Assembly (NCBI GenBank): GCA_009773645.1
Contig: WSYB01000018.1
Span: 53,385-117,384, forward strand
Source: Geobacteraceae bacterium
GTDB lineage: Bacteria; Desulfobacterota; Desulfuromonadia; Geobacterales; Geobacteraceae
Direction of reading: 5' to 3'
DNA length: 64,000 bases
Shown here in pieces: positions 26,270 through 35,800 of the stretch; the stretch's first letter is position 1, and every line of letters begins with the position of its first letter. The notes beneath the pieces are model-generated. The model was given only the letters and a program-made list of their open reading frames with translations. It searched no databases and was not told the DNA's origin. The position numbers and the translations under genes are program-made.

Positions 26270-27297
26270 AAAGAGTAATGAGGACGTGGATTGCAGTGGG
26301 GATTGCAGCAGCGGTATCCGTCATTGGCGCAGGTGCCGCCTTTGCCGCCAAGAAACAGGCCGACACCGGTGTTATCCGGGTCGGCACCAACAAGGCGCTG
26401 GGGACCGTCACCCCATATGTGGGCAGGACCCAAGGGATATTTGCCAAGCGGGGCGTGACGGTGGAGATCGTGGACTTCAACGACGGAACAACCCTGATGG
26501 AGGCGTTTGCCTCCGGGCAGCTGGACGTCGCGCTGCTGGGGATAGCTCCGACCGCCATCTGGCATGGCAAGGGAGTACCGCTCAAGGTGGTGGCCTCGGC
26601 CAACGGGGGCGGGCATGTACTGCTGACGCGCCAGGATACCGGCATCACCGACGTAAAACAACTGAAGGGGAAAAAAGTGGCTACACCAAAACCGGGAACC
26701 GTCACCGACACCCTCTTCCGGGTGCATATCGCGGGCACGGTAGCAGGCCTTGATCCGTCAAAGGATATTCAGATCGTACCGAGCCTGGCACCGGCTGACA
26801 TCCCCACCGCCCTGTTTGTGGGCCGGGAAGTCGATGCCGCCATAACCTGGGAACCGTTTGCCTCCCAGGCGGAAGCCAAGTTCAAGAATGCCCGGGTACT
26901 GTTCGACGCCGCCGCCGAATGGAAAAAGAGCAATCCCAAGGCCGCCCATTTCTATCCCACCAACGTGGTCGTCGCCCGTCAGTCTTTCATCGACCAGCGC
27001 AACGACGAACTGAAACGCTTCCTCGCCGCCTATGTGGAGACCATCGACTTCATTAACAAAAAGCCCAGGGAAGCAAATGAGATTATTGCCAGGGAAGTCA
27101 AGCTCGATCCTGCAACCATCGCCAATGCACGCAAACGGGTTGATTACACCGCAGCTGTTGACGTGCCGGCCGCACTGCAGACACTCTCCTGGTCGAAGAA
27201 GCTCGGCTACCTGAAGGAGATACCGGCGGAAAACAGACTGTTCGACCTCTCCTACCTGCCCGCCCAGGCTGCGCCGAAGAAAAAGGGCAGAAAATGA
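26266..27297 (+). CDS. ABC importer substrate-binding protein (second importer)
   Basis: The 343-residue protein has a signal peptide (MKRVMRTWIAVGIAAAVSVI, cleavage after AFA) and the NMT1/SsuA fold: IRVGTNKALGTVTPYVG, SGQLDVALLGIAP, LKGKKVATPKPGTV and GREVDAAITWEPF. The last residues are Lys-rich (KKKGRK). Its ATG overlaps the ligase stop, showing translational coupling. It differs clearly from the first binding protein, so the two importers probably take different or partly different substrates. Confidence 0.85.
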   Translation: MKRVMRTWIAVGIAAAVSVIGAGAAFAAKKQADTGVIRVGTNKALGTVTPYVGRTQGIFAKRGVTVEIVDFNDGTTLMEAFASGQLDVALLGIAPTAIWHGKGVPLKVVASANGGGHVLLTRQDTGITDVKQLKGKKVATPKPGTVTDTLFRVHIAGTVAGLDPSKDIQIVPSLAPADIPTALFVGREVDAAITWEPFASQAEAKFKNARVLFDAAAEWKKSNPKAAHFYPTNVVVARQSFIDQRNDELKRFLAAYVETIDFINKKPREANEIIAREVKLDPATIANARKRVDYTAAVDVPAALQTLSWSKKLGYLKEIPAENRLFDLSYLPAQAAPKKKGRK

Positions 27298-28088
27298 CAT
27301 ACAACGGCTTGTTGCGGTACATCCAGGGCGGGATCGGCCTGGTGCTGTTTCTGGCGCTCTGGCATGTGGCCTCCACCACCGGCCTGTTCGGCAGGATCGA
27401 TCCCGAGTATTCCCTGCTGCTCCTGCCGACGCCCGAGACCGTGCTGAAGGCCATCGTTGAAACCTTCCAGGATGGCACCCTCTGGGGGAATGTATCGGTC
27501 AGCATCATAAGGGTGGCCATCGGCTTCGGCCTGGCGGTGCTTATCGGCATCCCCCTCGGCCTGGGTATGGCGCTGTCCCCCTCGTGCAACAACTTCGCCG
27601 AGCCGTTCGTGCGGATATTCTCACCCATACCCGGTATCGCCTGGGTACCGCTGGCCATCCTCTGGTTCGGTTTGGGGGACAAGGCGGCCATTTTCATCAT
27701 CACCCTCGGATCGATCTTCCCCATCGTGATCAACACGGTCCAGGGGGTGCGTGATGTGGATGCCCACCTGGTGGATGCGGCGCGCATGATGGGGGCCGGA
27801 CACCTGCAGGTGTTGCGGCGGGTGATGCTCCCCAGCGTTATCCCCTATCTGGTGACCGGATTCAGGATCGGGCTGGGGTTTGCCTGGCGGGTGGTGATAG
27901 CGGCCGAGATGGTGGGTGTGCCCAAAGGGATCGGCTACATGCTGGGGGTGGGGCGCAGCACCGGCCGTACCGACATCACCATAGTCACCATGGTTACGTT
28001 AGGGGTGCTGATGCTGGTGGTTGAGGAGTTGGTGTTTGCCCCGCTGGAAAATAGGACCCGCTTCTGGCGGCGCTCGGTTGCTGTGTGA
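27294..28088 (+). CDS. ABC importer permease (second importer)
   Basis: The 264-residue membrane protein has about six transmembrane segments and PIPGIAWVPLAILWFGLGD plus the coupling loop DAARMMGAGHLQVLRRVMLP. It overlaps the binding-protein gene by four bases (ATGA). It belongs to the SsuC/TauC/NrtB family. Confidence 0.88.
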   Translation: MTYNGLLRYIQGGIGLVLFLALWHVASTTGLFGRIDPEYSLLLLPTPETVLKAIVETFQDGTLWGNVSVSIIRVAIGFGLAVLIGIPLGLGMALSPSCNNFAEPFVRIFSPIPGIAWVPLAILWFGLGDKAAIFIITLGSIFPIVINTVQGVRDVDAHLVDAARMMGAGHLQVLRRVMLPSVIPYLVTGFRIGLGFAWRVVIAAEMVGVPKGIGYMLGVGRSTGRTDITIVTMVTLGVLMLVVEELVFAPLENRTRFWRRSVAV

Positions 28089-28112
28089 GGAATAGGACTG
28101 AAAGGAAGATAA

Positions 28113-29285
28113 ATGAAACGCACCTTTGACACCGGCAATGCGGCCATCACCGAGGGCGCAATCCTGGCCGGCTGCCGGCTGTTTTCCGGCTATCCCATCA
28201 CTCCGGCAACCGAGATAGCCGAAAACATGTCGCGCCGCCTTCCCCAGGTGGGAGGCTTCTACCTGCAGGCCGAAGACGAGAATGCGGCGCTGCACATCTG
28301 CAACGGCGGCTCCATCGGCGGGCTGAAGGCGATGACCGCCACCTCGGGCCCCGGCTTCATCCTCTTTGCCGACCCCTTCGGCTGGGCGGTAAGCAGCGAG
28401 ATCCCGGTGGTGATCGTCAACTCCCAGCGGGTCGGCCCGGTCAGCGGCATCACCGGCGCGCCGGGGCAGGGGGAATTCTACTTCAGCCGCTACCTGACCC
28501 ACGGCGGCAACTACGAGACCATCGTGCTGGCCCCCAACTCGGTGCAGGAGGCCTTCTGCCTGACGGTGCGGGCCTTCTACCTGGCAGAGCGCTTCCGCAC
28601 ACCGGTCACGGTACTGGCCGACCAGATGGTGACCGACGGCTGGGAGACCCTGATCATCCCCGAAACGGATGAGGAGTTCCGCGGCATGGGGCTGGAATCG
28701 GTTCCCCGGCGCATCCACCCCGGCCCGGAGTTCTATCCCGCCAGCGATGCCATCGACATCCCGCCGGTGGTGCTGGGGCACAACACCGGCGCGGCCTGCT
28801 CCGACTGGACCCCCACCGACCGGGGACATGACACCGAAGACGTGACCTGGCAGCACAAGCATGCCTGGCGGTTGATCCACAAGATCCGCAACCATCGTGA
28901 GCTGATCGACGAGTCCGAGACCTGGTTTCTGGAGGACGACCCGGAAATCATCCTGGTCGCCTACGGTACCCCATCGCGGGTGGTGCAGAGTGCGGTAAGG
29001 GCCGCCCGAAAGGAGGGGCTCAAGGTGGGGGGTATCCGTCCCATATCCCTGTGGCCCTTCCAGGACGCCCTCTTCAGCAGGAAGGCCAGTTACCTGACGG
29101 TAGAATTGAACTGGGACGGCCAGCTGGTTCGCGAGGTGCAGCGGGCAGCCGCGCCCGGGAGCTCCGTGCACTTCTGGGGCCGCTGCGGCGAACTTCCCTC
29201 GGTGCGGGAACTGCTGGCTGCGGTGCGGCGATTAAAGGAGGGGAAGGCGCTTGAACGGGATGGCTGGCGTACTGAGGCGTGGTGA
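28113..29285 (+). CDS. 2-oxoacid:ferredoxin oxidoreductase, alpha subunit
   Basis: The 390-residue protein carries the alpha-subunit signature YPITPATEI (26-34), ATSGPGF and the VTVLADQM segment, as in KorA/VorB. With beta and gamma it oxidatively decarboxylates a 2-oxoacid to an acyl-CoA and reduces ferredoxin. RBS GGAAG stands before the ATG. The unit could act on 2-oxoglutarate, branched-chain oxoacids, 2-oxobutyrate from methionine cleavage, or a sulfonated oxoacid; context cannot decide. Confidence 0.85.
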   Translation: MKRTFDTGNAAITEGAILAGCRLFSGYPITPATEIAENMSRRLPQVGGFYLQAEDENAALHICNGGSIGGLKAMTATSGPGFILFADPFGWAVSSEIPVVIVNSQRVGPVSGITGAPGQGEFYFSRYLTHGGNYETIVLAPNSVQEAFCLTVRAFYLAERFRTPVTVLADQMVTDGWETLIIPETDEEFRGMGLESVPRRIHPGPEFYPASDAIDIPPVVLGHNTGAACSDWTPTDRGHDTEDVTWQHKHAWRLIHKIRNHRELIDESETWFLEDDPEIILVAYGTPSRVVQSAVRAARKEGLKVGGIRPISLWPFQDALFSRKASYLTVELNWDGQLVREVQRAAAPGSSVHFWGRCGELPSVRELLAAVRRLKEGKALERDGWRTEAW

Positions 29286-29286
29286 A

Positions 29287-30126
29287 ATGAGAGATGTAAT
29301 GGAAAAATATGTCCGTCCGGAAAAGAATCCCGGCACCGCCTGCAGCGGCTGCGGACTGCGTCTGGCCCACCGCAAGGTGCTGGAGGCGATCGACGAGCTG
29401 GGACTGGGGCTGGGGGACGTGGTCTGGGGCACCGGCATCGGCTGCTCGGGCCGTCAGACCTTCGTAACATGGAAGGGGGACACATTTGCCGGCACCCACG
29501 GCCGTGTCTACGCCATGGCCACCGGGCTGCGGCTGGCCTTGCCGCCGGAAAAGCGGCTCATCCTGACCGTCGGCGACGGCGACGCCTTCACCATTGGCTT
29601 CCTGCACCTGCTCAACTGCGCCCGGCGCAACGTGGACATGACCGTAGTGGTCTTCGACAACCTGGGGTACCAGTCCACCGGCGGGCAGTACGGGGTGACC
29701 ACACCCCTGGGGAGCCGCACCGACAGCAGCCCTTACGGCGCCTGGGAGCCCAACTGGACCCAGGGAGGCTTCGACGTGCTGCGCATCCTCAAGGAGGCCG
29801 GCGCCACCTTCCTGGCCCGCCATACGGTACTGCAGGGGCACGAACCGGTTGAAAGCCTGAAAAGGGCAATCCGGAATCGAGGTTTATCCCTGGTGCAACT
29901 GATCTACCCCTGCGTGACCCACTACGGCGCCCAGGCCCTGGGTACCCGCGACCTGGCTAAAATCTACGACTGGTTCCGCGACCGGACCGTGGAATCCATC
30001 GATGCCGATTCCAGTGACAGTTTCACTACCGGCATCTTCCATGACGCCGTGGGGAGCCGCCCCGAATTTGCCGCCTCCATGCGGGAGTTCGTGGCCTCCG
30101 TGCAGAAGGAGGGCAACCATGGCTGA
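29287..30126 (+). CDS. 2-oxoacid:ferredoxin oxidoreductase, beta subunit
   Basis: The 279-residue protein has the cluster-ligand motif CSGCGLR, WGTGIGCSGRQ and the TPP-binding stretch VGDGDAFTIGFLHLLNCARRN. These are beta-subunit features of KorB/VorA. The chosen ATG lies one base behind the alpha stop. A TTG at 29251, behind a much stronger site (AAAGGAGGGG, 29234-29243), would add 12 residues and overlap alpha by 35 bases, so the true start is open. Confidence 0.85.
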   Translation: MRDVMEKYVRPEKNPGTACSGCGLRLAHRKVLEAIDELGLGLGDVVWGTGIGCSGRQTFVTWKGDTFAGTHGRVYAMATGLRLALPPEKRLILTVGDGDAFTIGFLHLLNCARRNVDMTVVVFDNLGYQSTGGQYGVTTPLGSRTDSSPYGAWEPNWTQGGFDVLRILKEAGATFLARHTVLQGHEPVESLKRAIRNRGLSLVQLIYPCVTHYGAQALGTRDLAKIYDWFRDRTVESIDADSSDSFTTGIFHDAVGSRPEFAASMREFVASVQKEGNHG

Positions 30127-30646
30127 ACGCATCGAAATTCTGATAAGCGGCTTTGGCGGTCAGGGTGTGGTCAGAATCGGCCAGATCCTGGGGCAGGCGG
30201 CGGTTTACGAAGGGCTGTTCACCACCATGCTGATCAGCCACGGCACCGAGACCCGCGGCGGCTACGTGCGCAGCCAGTTGGTCATCTCAGACGAGTTCAT
30301 CGACAGTCCGGTGGTGGAGCGGCCCGATTACTTCTGCGCCTTCTCTGCGATCGCCTATGGCATGTTCAAGGTGCTTTGCACCCCGCAGAGCCTGATCCTG
30401 CATAATCCCGACCTGGTGACGCCCGATTCGGCATTGTCGGCCCGGCATTGGGCAATCCGGGCCGAATCGCTGGCCGAACGGGAACTGGGAAACGCCGTTT
30501 TTGCCAATGTCATCTTTTTGGGTGCCTTGAGCAGCAAATTGAAGTCGATTTCCAGCGAGAACCTGGTCAGGGCGCTGCAAGACCGTTTGCCGCCGCGTTA
30601 TCACGAGCAGAATCTCAGGGCCTTGGAACTGGGGCGGTCCCTGTGA
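30119..30646 (+). CDS. 2-oxoacid:ferredoxin oxidoreductase, gamma subunit
   Basis: The 175-residue protein starts with ILISGFGGQGVVRIGQILG and has HGTETRGGYVRSQLVIS, the gamma-subunit hallmarks. The ATG at 30119 follows GAAGGAGGG and overlaps the beta gene by eight bases. No delta (ferredoxin-type) subunit gene lies in the operon, so an external ferredoxin must accept the electrons or cluster binding rests on the beta subunit alone. Confidence 0.85.
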   Translation: MAERIEILISGFGGQGVVRIGQILGQAAVYEGLFTTMLISHGTETRGGYVRSQLVISDEFIDSPVVERPDYFCAFSAIAYGMFKVLCTPQSLILHNPDLVTPDSALSARHWAIRAESLAERELGNAVFANVIFLGALSSKLKSISSENLVRALQDRLPPRYHEQNLRALELGRSL

Positions 30647-32283
30647 ATATTGACCACATCGACGCCGTGGCCCTAATGGCAGCCATTCATGAAGGCGATG
30701 AGACAGCCCTGATCGATCCGAGGGAAGAAGGGGTTTTTGGCCAGGCCCATCTCCTGTTGGCTGTGAACGTTCCCCTGAGCAGGCTTGAGCTCAGGATCGG
30801 GAGACTGGTCCCCCGCAAGTCCACCAGGATTGTATTGACCGATGACGGCGACGGCCTGTCGGAACGGGCGGCATCAAAGCTCCGGGAGCTGGGCTATGGC
30901 CGGCTGGAGATCCTAGATGGTGGGCTTTCTGCATGGCGGTCTGCCGGGTTCGAGCTCTTCAGCGGCATGAGCGTGCCTGCCAAGGCCTTCGGAGAATGGA
31001 TTGCCGTCACGTGCAAAACCCCATCGATTTCAGCGGAAGAGCTCCATGAGCAACTGGTCAACGGCGCCGACGTGCTTGTTCTCGACAGCCGCCCTGCCAA
31101 CGAGTATGCAAACATGACCATACCGGGTTCCATCAATGTGCCCGTGTCGGAGCTCGTGTACCGTTTCGGTGAGCTGCCGGTCGGGCCGGAAACGCTGGTG
31201 GTGGTCAATTGCGCCGGCCGCACCAGAAGCCTCATCGGCGCCCAGACTCTGATAGATGCCGGGGTCGGGAACAGGGTCGTTGCCCTTCGGGGCGGAACCA
31301 CGGCATGGCAGCTGGCAGGTTTCGAACTGGAGCACGGCGCAAGGCGCCATGCGCCGGAACCATGGGGCAAGAGTCTCGAAGAGGCCATGGAAAGGGCTCG
31401 TGCAGTGGCGGGCCGGTTTCGGGTGAAAACGATAGATGAAAGCACACTCGCAGCATACAAAGCCGAAGAAGAGAGTCGCTCGCTCTATATCATAGACGTC
31501 CGCACGCCCGATGAGTTCCGCGCCGGGCATCGACCCGATTCTTCCCATGCCTGGGGCGTACAGCTCGTGCAATCGACGGACAGGTATGTCGGCACGCGCA
31601 ACTCCCGCATCGTGCTCGTGGACAATTACCAGGTAAGGGCGCTCATGACAGCTTCATGGCTGATCCAGGCCGGGTGGTCGGAGACGTCCGTGCTGGCCGA
31701 TCCTTTCCGCGGCGTGAAACTCGAATCGGGAAACCCTCTTCCCTTCGTTCCGGCAGTTACGGGGGCGGAACTGCCCCGCATCGGGCCGGCGGAACTGAAA
31801 GAACTCCTTGAGGCAAAGAGAGCCATACTCTTGGATTTCTCCGACAGCCTCAGTTACAGGAGGGGGCATATACCTGGGGCATGGTTCGCAATCCGGTCGC
31901 GCCTCGCGGAAAGCCTCGACACAATCCTTGATGGCGACCGGTTTGTCGCAACCGGCAATGACCATGCCTTGGCATCACTTGCAGCGCGCGATTTGGCAGA
32001 GCTTTCCGGTAAACCCGCATATATCCTTGAAGGAGGCAACGGGGCGTGGAGCAAGGCAGGCTTTGCTCAGGCAACAGGGTTGGAAAACCTTGCCGCGAAG
32101 ACCGACGACTTATTCAGAATGCCTTTTCTCTGGGGTCACTTCGAAGATGGGGCGGAATTCGAACAGGCCGCCGCTGACTATCTCAACTGGGAACTACAGC
32201 TCCCGGAACAGCTGCAAAGATCCGGAGAAATCAACTTTTCGCGGTCACCGCGGCCCGCGGCGGCGCACGATTATGGGAGCTGA
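30643..32283 (+). CDS. Four-domain rhodanese-like sulfurtransferase
   Basis: The GTG at 30643 overlaps the gamma-subunit stop by four bases. The 546-residue product has four rhodanese domains (about 1-108, 125-245, 285-400, 410-510). Only the second has an active-site cysteine, in VVVNCAGRTRS (Cys190). The same place reads VLTDDGDGLS in the first, VLVDNYQVR in the third and VATGNDHAL in the fourth. It has no signal peptide. It could carry persulfide sulfur in the cytoplasm for the enzymes of this operon, with inactive domains used for binding. A terminator follows. Confidence 0.85.
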   Translation: MNIDHIDAVALMAAIHEGDETALIDPREEGVFGQAHLLLAVNVPLSRLELRIGRLVPRKSTRIVLTDDGDGLSERAASKLRELGYGRLEILDGGLSAWRSAGFELFSGMSVPAKAFGEWIAVTCKTPSISAEELHEQLVNGADVLVLDSRPANEYANMTIPGSINVPVSELVYRFGELPVGPETLVVVNCAGRTRSLIGAQTLIDAGVGNRVVALRGGTTAWQLAGFELEHGARRHAPEPWGKSLEEAMERARAVAGRFRVKTIDESTLAAYKAEEESRSLYIIDVRTPDEFRAGHRPDSSHAWGVQLVQSTDRYVGTRNSRIVLVDNYQVRALMTASWLIQAGWSETSVLADPFRGVKLESGNPLPFVPAVTGAELPRIGPAELKELLEAKRAILLDFSDSLSYRRGHIPGAWFAIRSRLAESLDTILDGDRFVATGNDHALASLAARDLAELSGKPAYILEGGNGAWSKAGFAQATGLENLAAKTDDLFRMPFLWGHFEDGAEFEQAAADYLNWELQLPEQLQRSGEINFSRSPRPAAAHDYGS

Positions 32284-32351
32284 AGCAGCTCATTTTATTT
32301 TATTTCCCCATGGCCGCCGGACAAACGCCGGCAGGCTACCTCCATGTTATC

Positions 32352-32374
32352 GGCGGCTTCGGCCGCCTTTTTTT
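32352..32374 (+). terminator. Intrinsic terminator of the sulfur operon
   Basis: GGCGGC-TTCG-GCCGCC is followed by seven T residues, 69 bases past the rhodanese stop. This is a textbook terminator with a stable tetraloop and closes the long operon. Confidence 0.9.
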
Positions 32375-32496
32375 GTGTCTCAATCCGCTCGGCCCGTGCG
32401 ATCCCGGAGCTTTTTCTCAATCCGAAAAATTCGTTTGACGGGGGGCTCAGAGAGGAGTAGTTAAGAACTGTTCGCTTTGTTTTTTAAGGAGTTCAA

Positions 32497-32761
32497 ATGC
32501 CTGAAGGCTTTATCCCGTCGCATGGCGGCTATCAGAAACTGCTTTCCTACCAGAAGGCGGAGATCGTCTATGACGCCACTGTATACTTCTGAAACCCGAC
32601 CGCCGGAGGTCGTAGCTAATATCATCATCTGCCTGATTCACCAGGCCAGTTTTCTACTGGACAAGCAGTTGAAGTCTCTGGAACAGGCGTTTCTCAAGGA
32701 AGGCGGCCTGCGGGAGCGGATGACCAGGGCGAGGCTTGAGGCGAGGAAAAGAGAGGGATGA
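32497..32761 (+). pseudogene. Four-helix-bundle 'suffix domain' protein remnant
   Basis: The start MPEGFIPSHGGYQKLLSYQK continues to YDATVYF and then meets a stop (TGA at 32590). In another frame the C-terminal end of the same family follows: NIIICLIHQASFLLDKQL and then LKEGGLRERMTRARLE. The middle, about a hundred residues in intact members, is missing, so an internal deletion has joined the two ends. RBS AAGGAG still stands before the ATG. The family's function is unknown; members are often linked to mobile or variable regions. Confidence 0.7.
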
Positions 32762-32876
32762 GGGGGGGCTTGCGAGACGATGGGACGGTTTGGGGATGAT
32801 TGGCGGGTTTTGTTGAAGGTGGCTCGGGGGAATTAACTAACTTGTTTCCTAAATTCTTGTCAATTGAGAAGTTCCT

Positions 32877-35800
32877 ATGATTGATTTTACGAACGCTCAA
32901 ATTCCCGCGCCTCAGCGATGGCAAGACTTTGAGGAGTTGTGTGCTGACCTGTGGCAAGAGATCTGGGGAGACCCTGGAACGGAGAAACATGGGCGCTCAG
33001 GTCAACAACAACATGGAGTAGATATATACGGCCGTCCTGATCAACGTCCTGATTATGAAGGTGTGCAATGCAAAGGCAAAGATGGGAGGTATGGCCAACA
33101 CGTTACAGAAACTGAATTGAAGACGGAGGTTGAAAAAGCCAAGGAATTTTATCCACGTCTTAAACGATTCATCCTAGCGACTACCGCTCCAAATGATAAA
33201 GAAATTCAGCTTGCTGCAAGAAAGATTACTGAAGAACACCTAGCTGTCGGATTATTTGCTGTTGAAGTTCTTGGTTGGGATGAGATTCAAAGGCGACTAG
33301 CCAGCCACCCCAATGTGATTGATAAACACTATAGAGGGCTGTTCAGTTTCAATTATCCTCAACAGCCCAAGCTCCCAAACGATGCTGGTCTGCAACGTGT
33401 AAAGGCCATGGCTAGAACATTGCTGGAGGCTGGCAAGCGCAGTTGGAAAATGCCTCGGTTTGTTGCGCCTCTCACGTTAGAAGCTCACATGCAGCAGGAT
33501 AATAACGATCCACGCCCTGTCGATGCTACGGAGCTCTGGTCTGCGATCGAGGCGGGGGACAACTTGGTTCTGTTTGGCGCAGGCGGCATTGGCAAAACAA
33601 CCTTTCTGTTGGATTTGTGCACGTCATGTTTAAACGGGGGGTACCGCATTGCCCTGTACGTGGACGTGGCAGTTTGGGCGCGGACAAACGCAAGCCTGCT
33701 TGATTACCTCTTGGGGATGCCATCAGCGAGGGCAAACGAGGTGACTTCTGCTGAACTGACCAAACTGGCTCAGGCTGGCCGCCTAGTCATTATGCTCAAC
33801 GGCTGGAACGAGATAGTGGCTTCATCAAAGCTCACCTGCAGGGACGACCTTATCCATCTGTCAGCGGTGGCCGAAGCGCTCAGCTTTGTTGTCGTATCTC
33901 GGGCTTCAAGAGATGTACCCAGCCTGCCAAATACGAAGAAATTTGAGGTTCGAGGTCTTGCATGGCAGGGTCAAGCGGCTGTAGTTCGCGCTGAACTTGG
34001 GGATGTGGGAGGGGCTCCGCTACTTGAACTTCTGGCGAAGGACACCCGCCTCCGACATGCGGCCAGGAGCCCTCTTATTCTTCGAGGTCTTATTGCACAA
34101 GCCCAAAAGGGGGCGGTGGCGGATTCCTGCGTCTTTGACCTCCTCAATGCCGCCGTACAGTCCTACGAAGAAGATGACCAGCGCCATCTGGTGCTGGCAC
34201 TTGCACCTGTCGACGGTCATCAACGTGCGTATCTTGAAGAGCTCGCTTGTCTACTAACAAAGCGGCTGGCTACGAACTGTTCAAGAGACGACGCGCTTCA
34301 AGCTATCCACACTGCTGCAACTCGGCTGGCAGAGCGCCACGTAATCGGCATAACGCCCAATCCGAGTGCGATCTTGGATATGCTGGTGAGCCATCATCTC
34401 TTGCATCTCGACAATGGTGTTGTTCGTTTTGCTCACCAGCGTTTCCAAGAGTTTTTTGCTGCAACCAGGCTGTTTCGCCACTGCATTGAAGAAGATGTGT
34501 CTCCGGTGTTGCTGACCACCGTGGTGAATCAGCCGTCCTGGGATGAAGCTCTCGCACTTGTCGCCGGCAAACTGAAGGGCGAGCGAGCATCAGGTAACGC
34601 TCGCGTACGGATCGTAAATGCTGCCGCAGCTGTTGATCTCGGCCTTGCCTGCGACATGGTTAGAATTTGTGCCTTTACCTACTCAGATAGCCCGGAACTT
34701 CATAACCACCTCGTTAACTGCGTCAATAAGCTGGCTGTGTCACCATTGAAGGAAATTCATGACCTTGGTGTCGCTTATCAGATTGCATCAGGCTTACCAG
34801 CATTCGCAGAAAAACTGTGGCCAATTCTTGAAATCGAAGACCAGCAGACCCGTCTCAGTACATTCCGATTGAACGGCTCGGCAATATCGCTCGCTCAACT
34901 CGGCACTGGGGCTGTTCAGAGAATCGGCTCATGGTCGTCAGAGCGCCGAGTTGAGTTTGTGCACGAGACCGCAGACAACGCAGACAATTATGATTTCCTC
35001 GTCCGACTGGCGCAAACTGAGTTTGACCCGACCGTTCGGGCTGCAGCGATTTCCGCCTTGTTCTGGTACTTCCCGGCCTCGGATGTGCCCTTACAGGCTT
35101 GGTTGGATGCTCCAATCGAGGTCCAGACCGAACACAATGTCTTGAGCTGCATACAGTACGCTTTGGATGAAGGGTACGCTGGTGATGCAGTGCGAGAGCG
35201 TCTGCTGGCGGTGGCTAGCAACGATACTTCTGACAGCACACAGCTGCACGTTGCTCTGGCCATGCTTAACGAAGTTGGCCCTCGTGCGCTGGATGTTGTA
35301 TTCGAGCGTTTGCGCAATAGTGAACGTCACGGAAATGATGCTCCTTTGGTAACCATCGCCCGGGCGAAAGCACCGCAACGCCTATTGGATCTTGCTCAAC
35401 AGCTTGCCCTGCAAGCGCGAGGTGTACCTGCGTGGGTCGAGGAGTACCTAAGGGATATTCCGGTTGGGGTCAGGAATGAGATCTTCGACCAAGCATGGGT
35501 CATTCTGCAGGGACCGGATTTCAATAATCTCAATGGTGAAATTCTTGGACCCTTGGCAAGCCGAGAACAAATTCAGCGCAGTGTTGACCTTCGACTGCAA
35601 CATGATCGAGCTGCTCGCGGAACGCAAACTGACAACGACCGTAATAGGTACTGGCAACTTGACTGCTTTCTCGCCAATGCCTCGGGGGGTGACCTCCTAA
35701 GTGTTGTTATGCAGTGTGGTCAGACAGCTTCCTACAATGAAGCTGCTCAGTTGGTTGAGCTGGTCTTACGGCGAATCGGGCGCGACGACGGAAGAACCAT

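Noticed and set aside
32590..32592. In-frame TGA as a selenocysteine codon in the four-helix-bundle gene
   Set aside because: A TAG follows 8 codons later, the rest of the gene is in another frame, and no SECIS-like hairpin was seen. A deletion explains it better.
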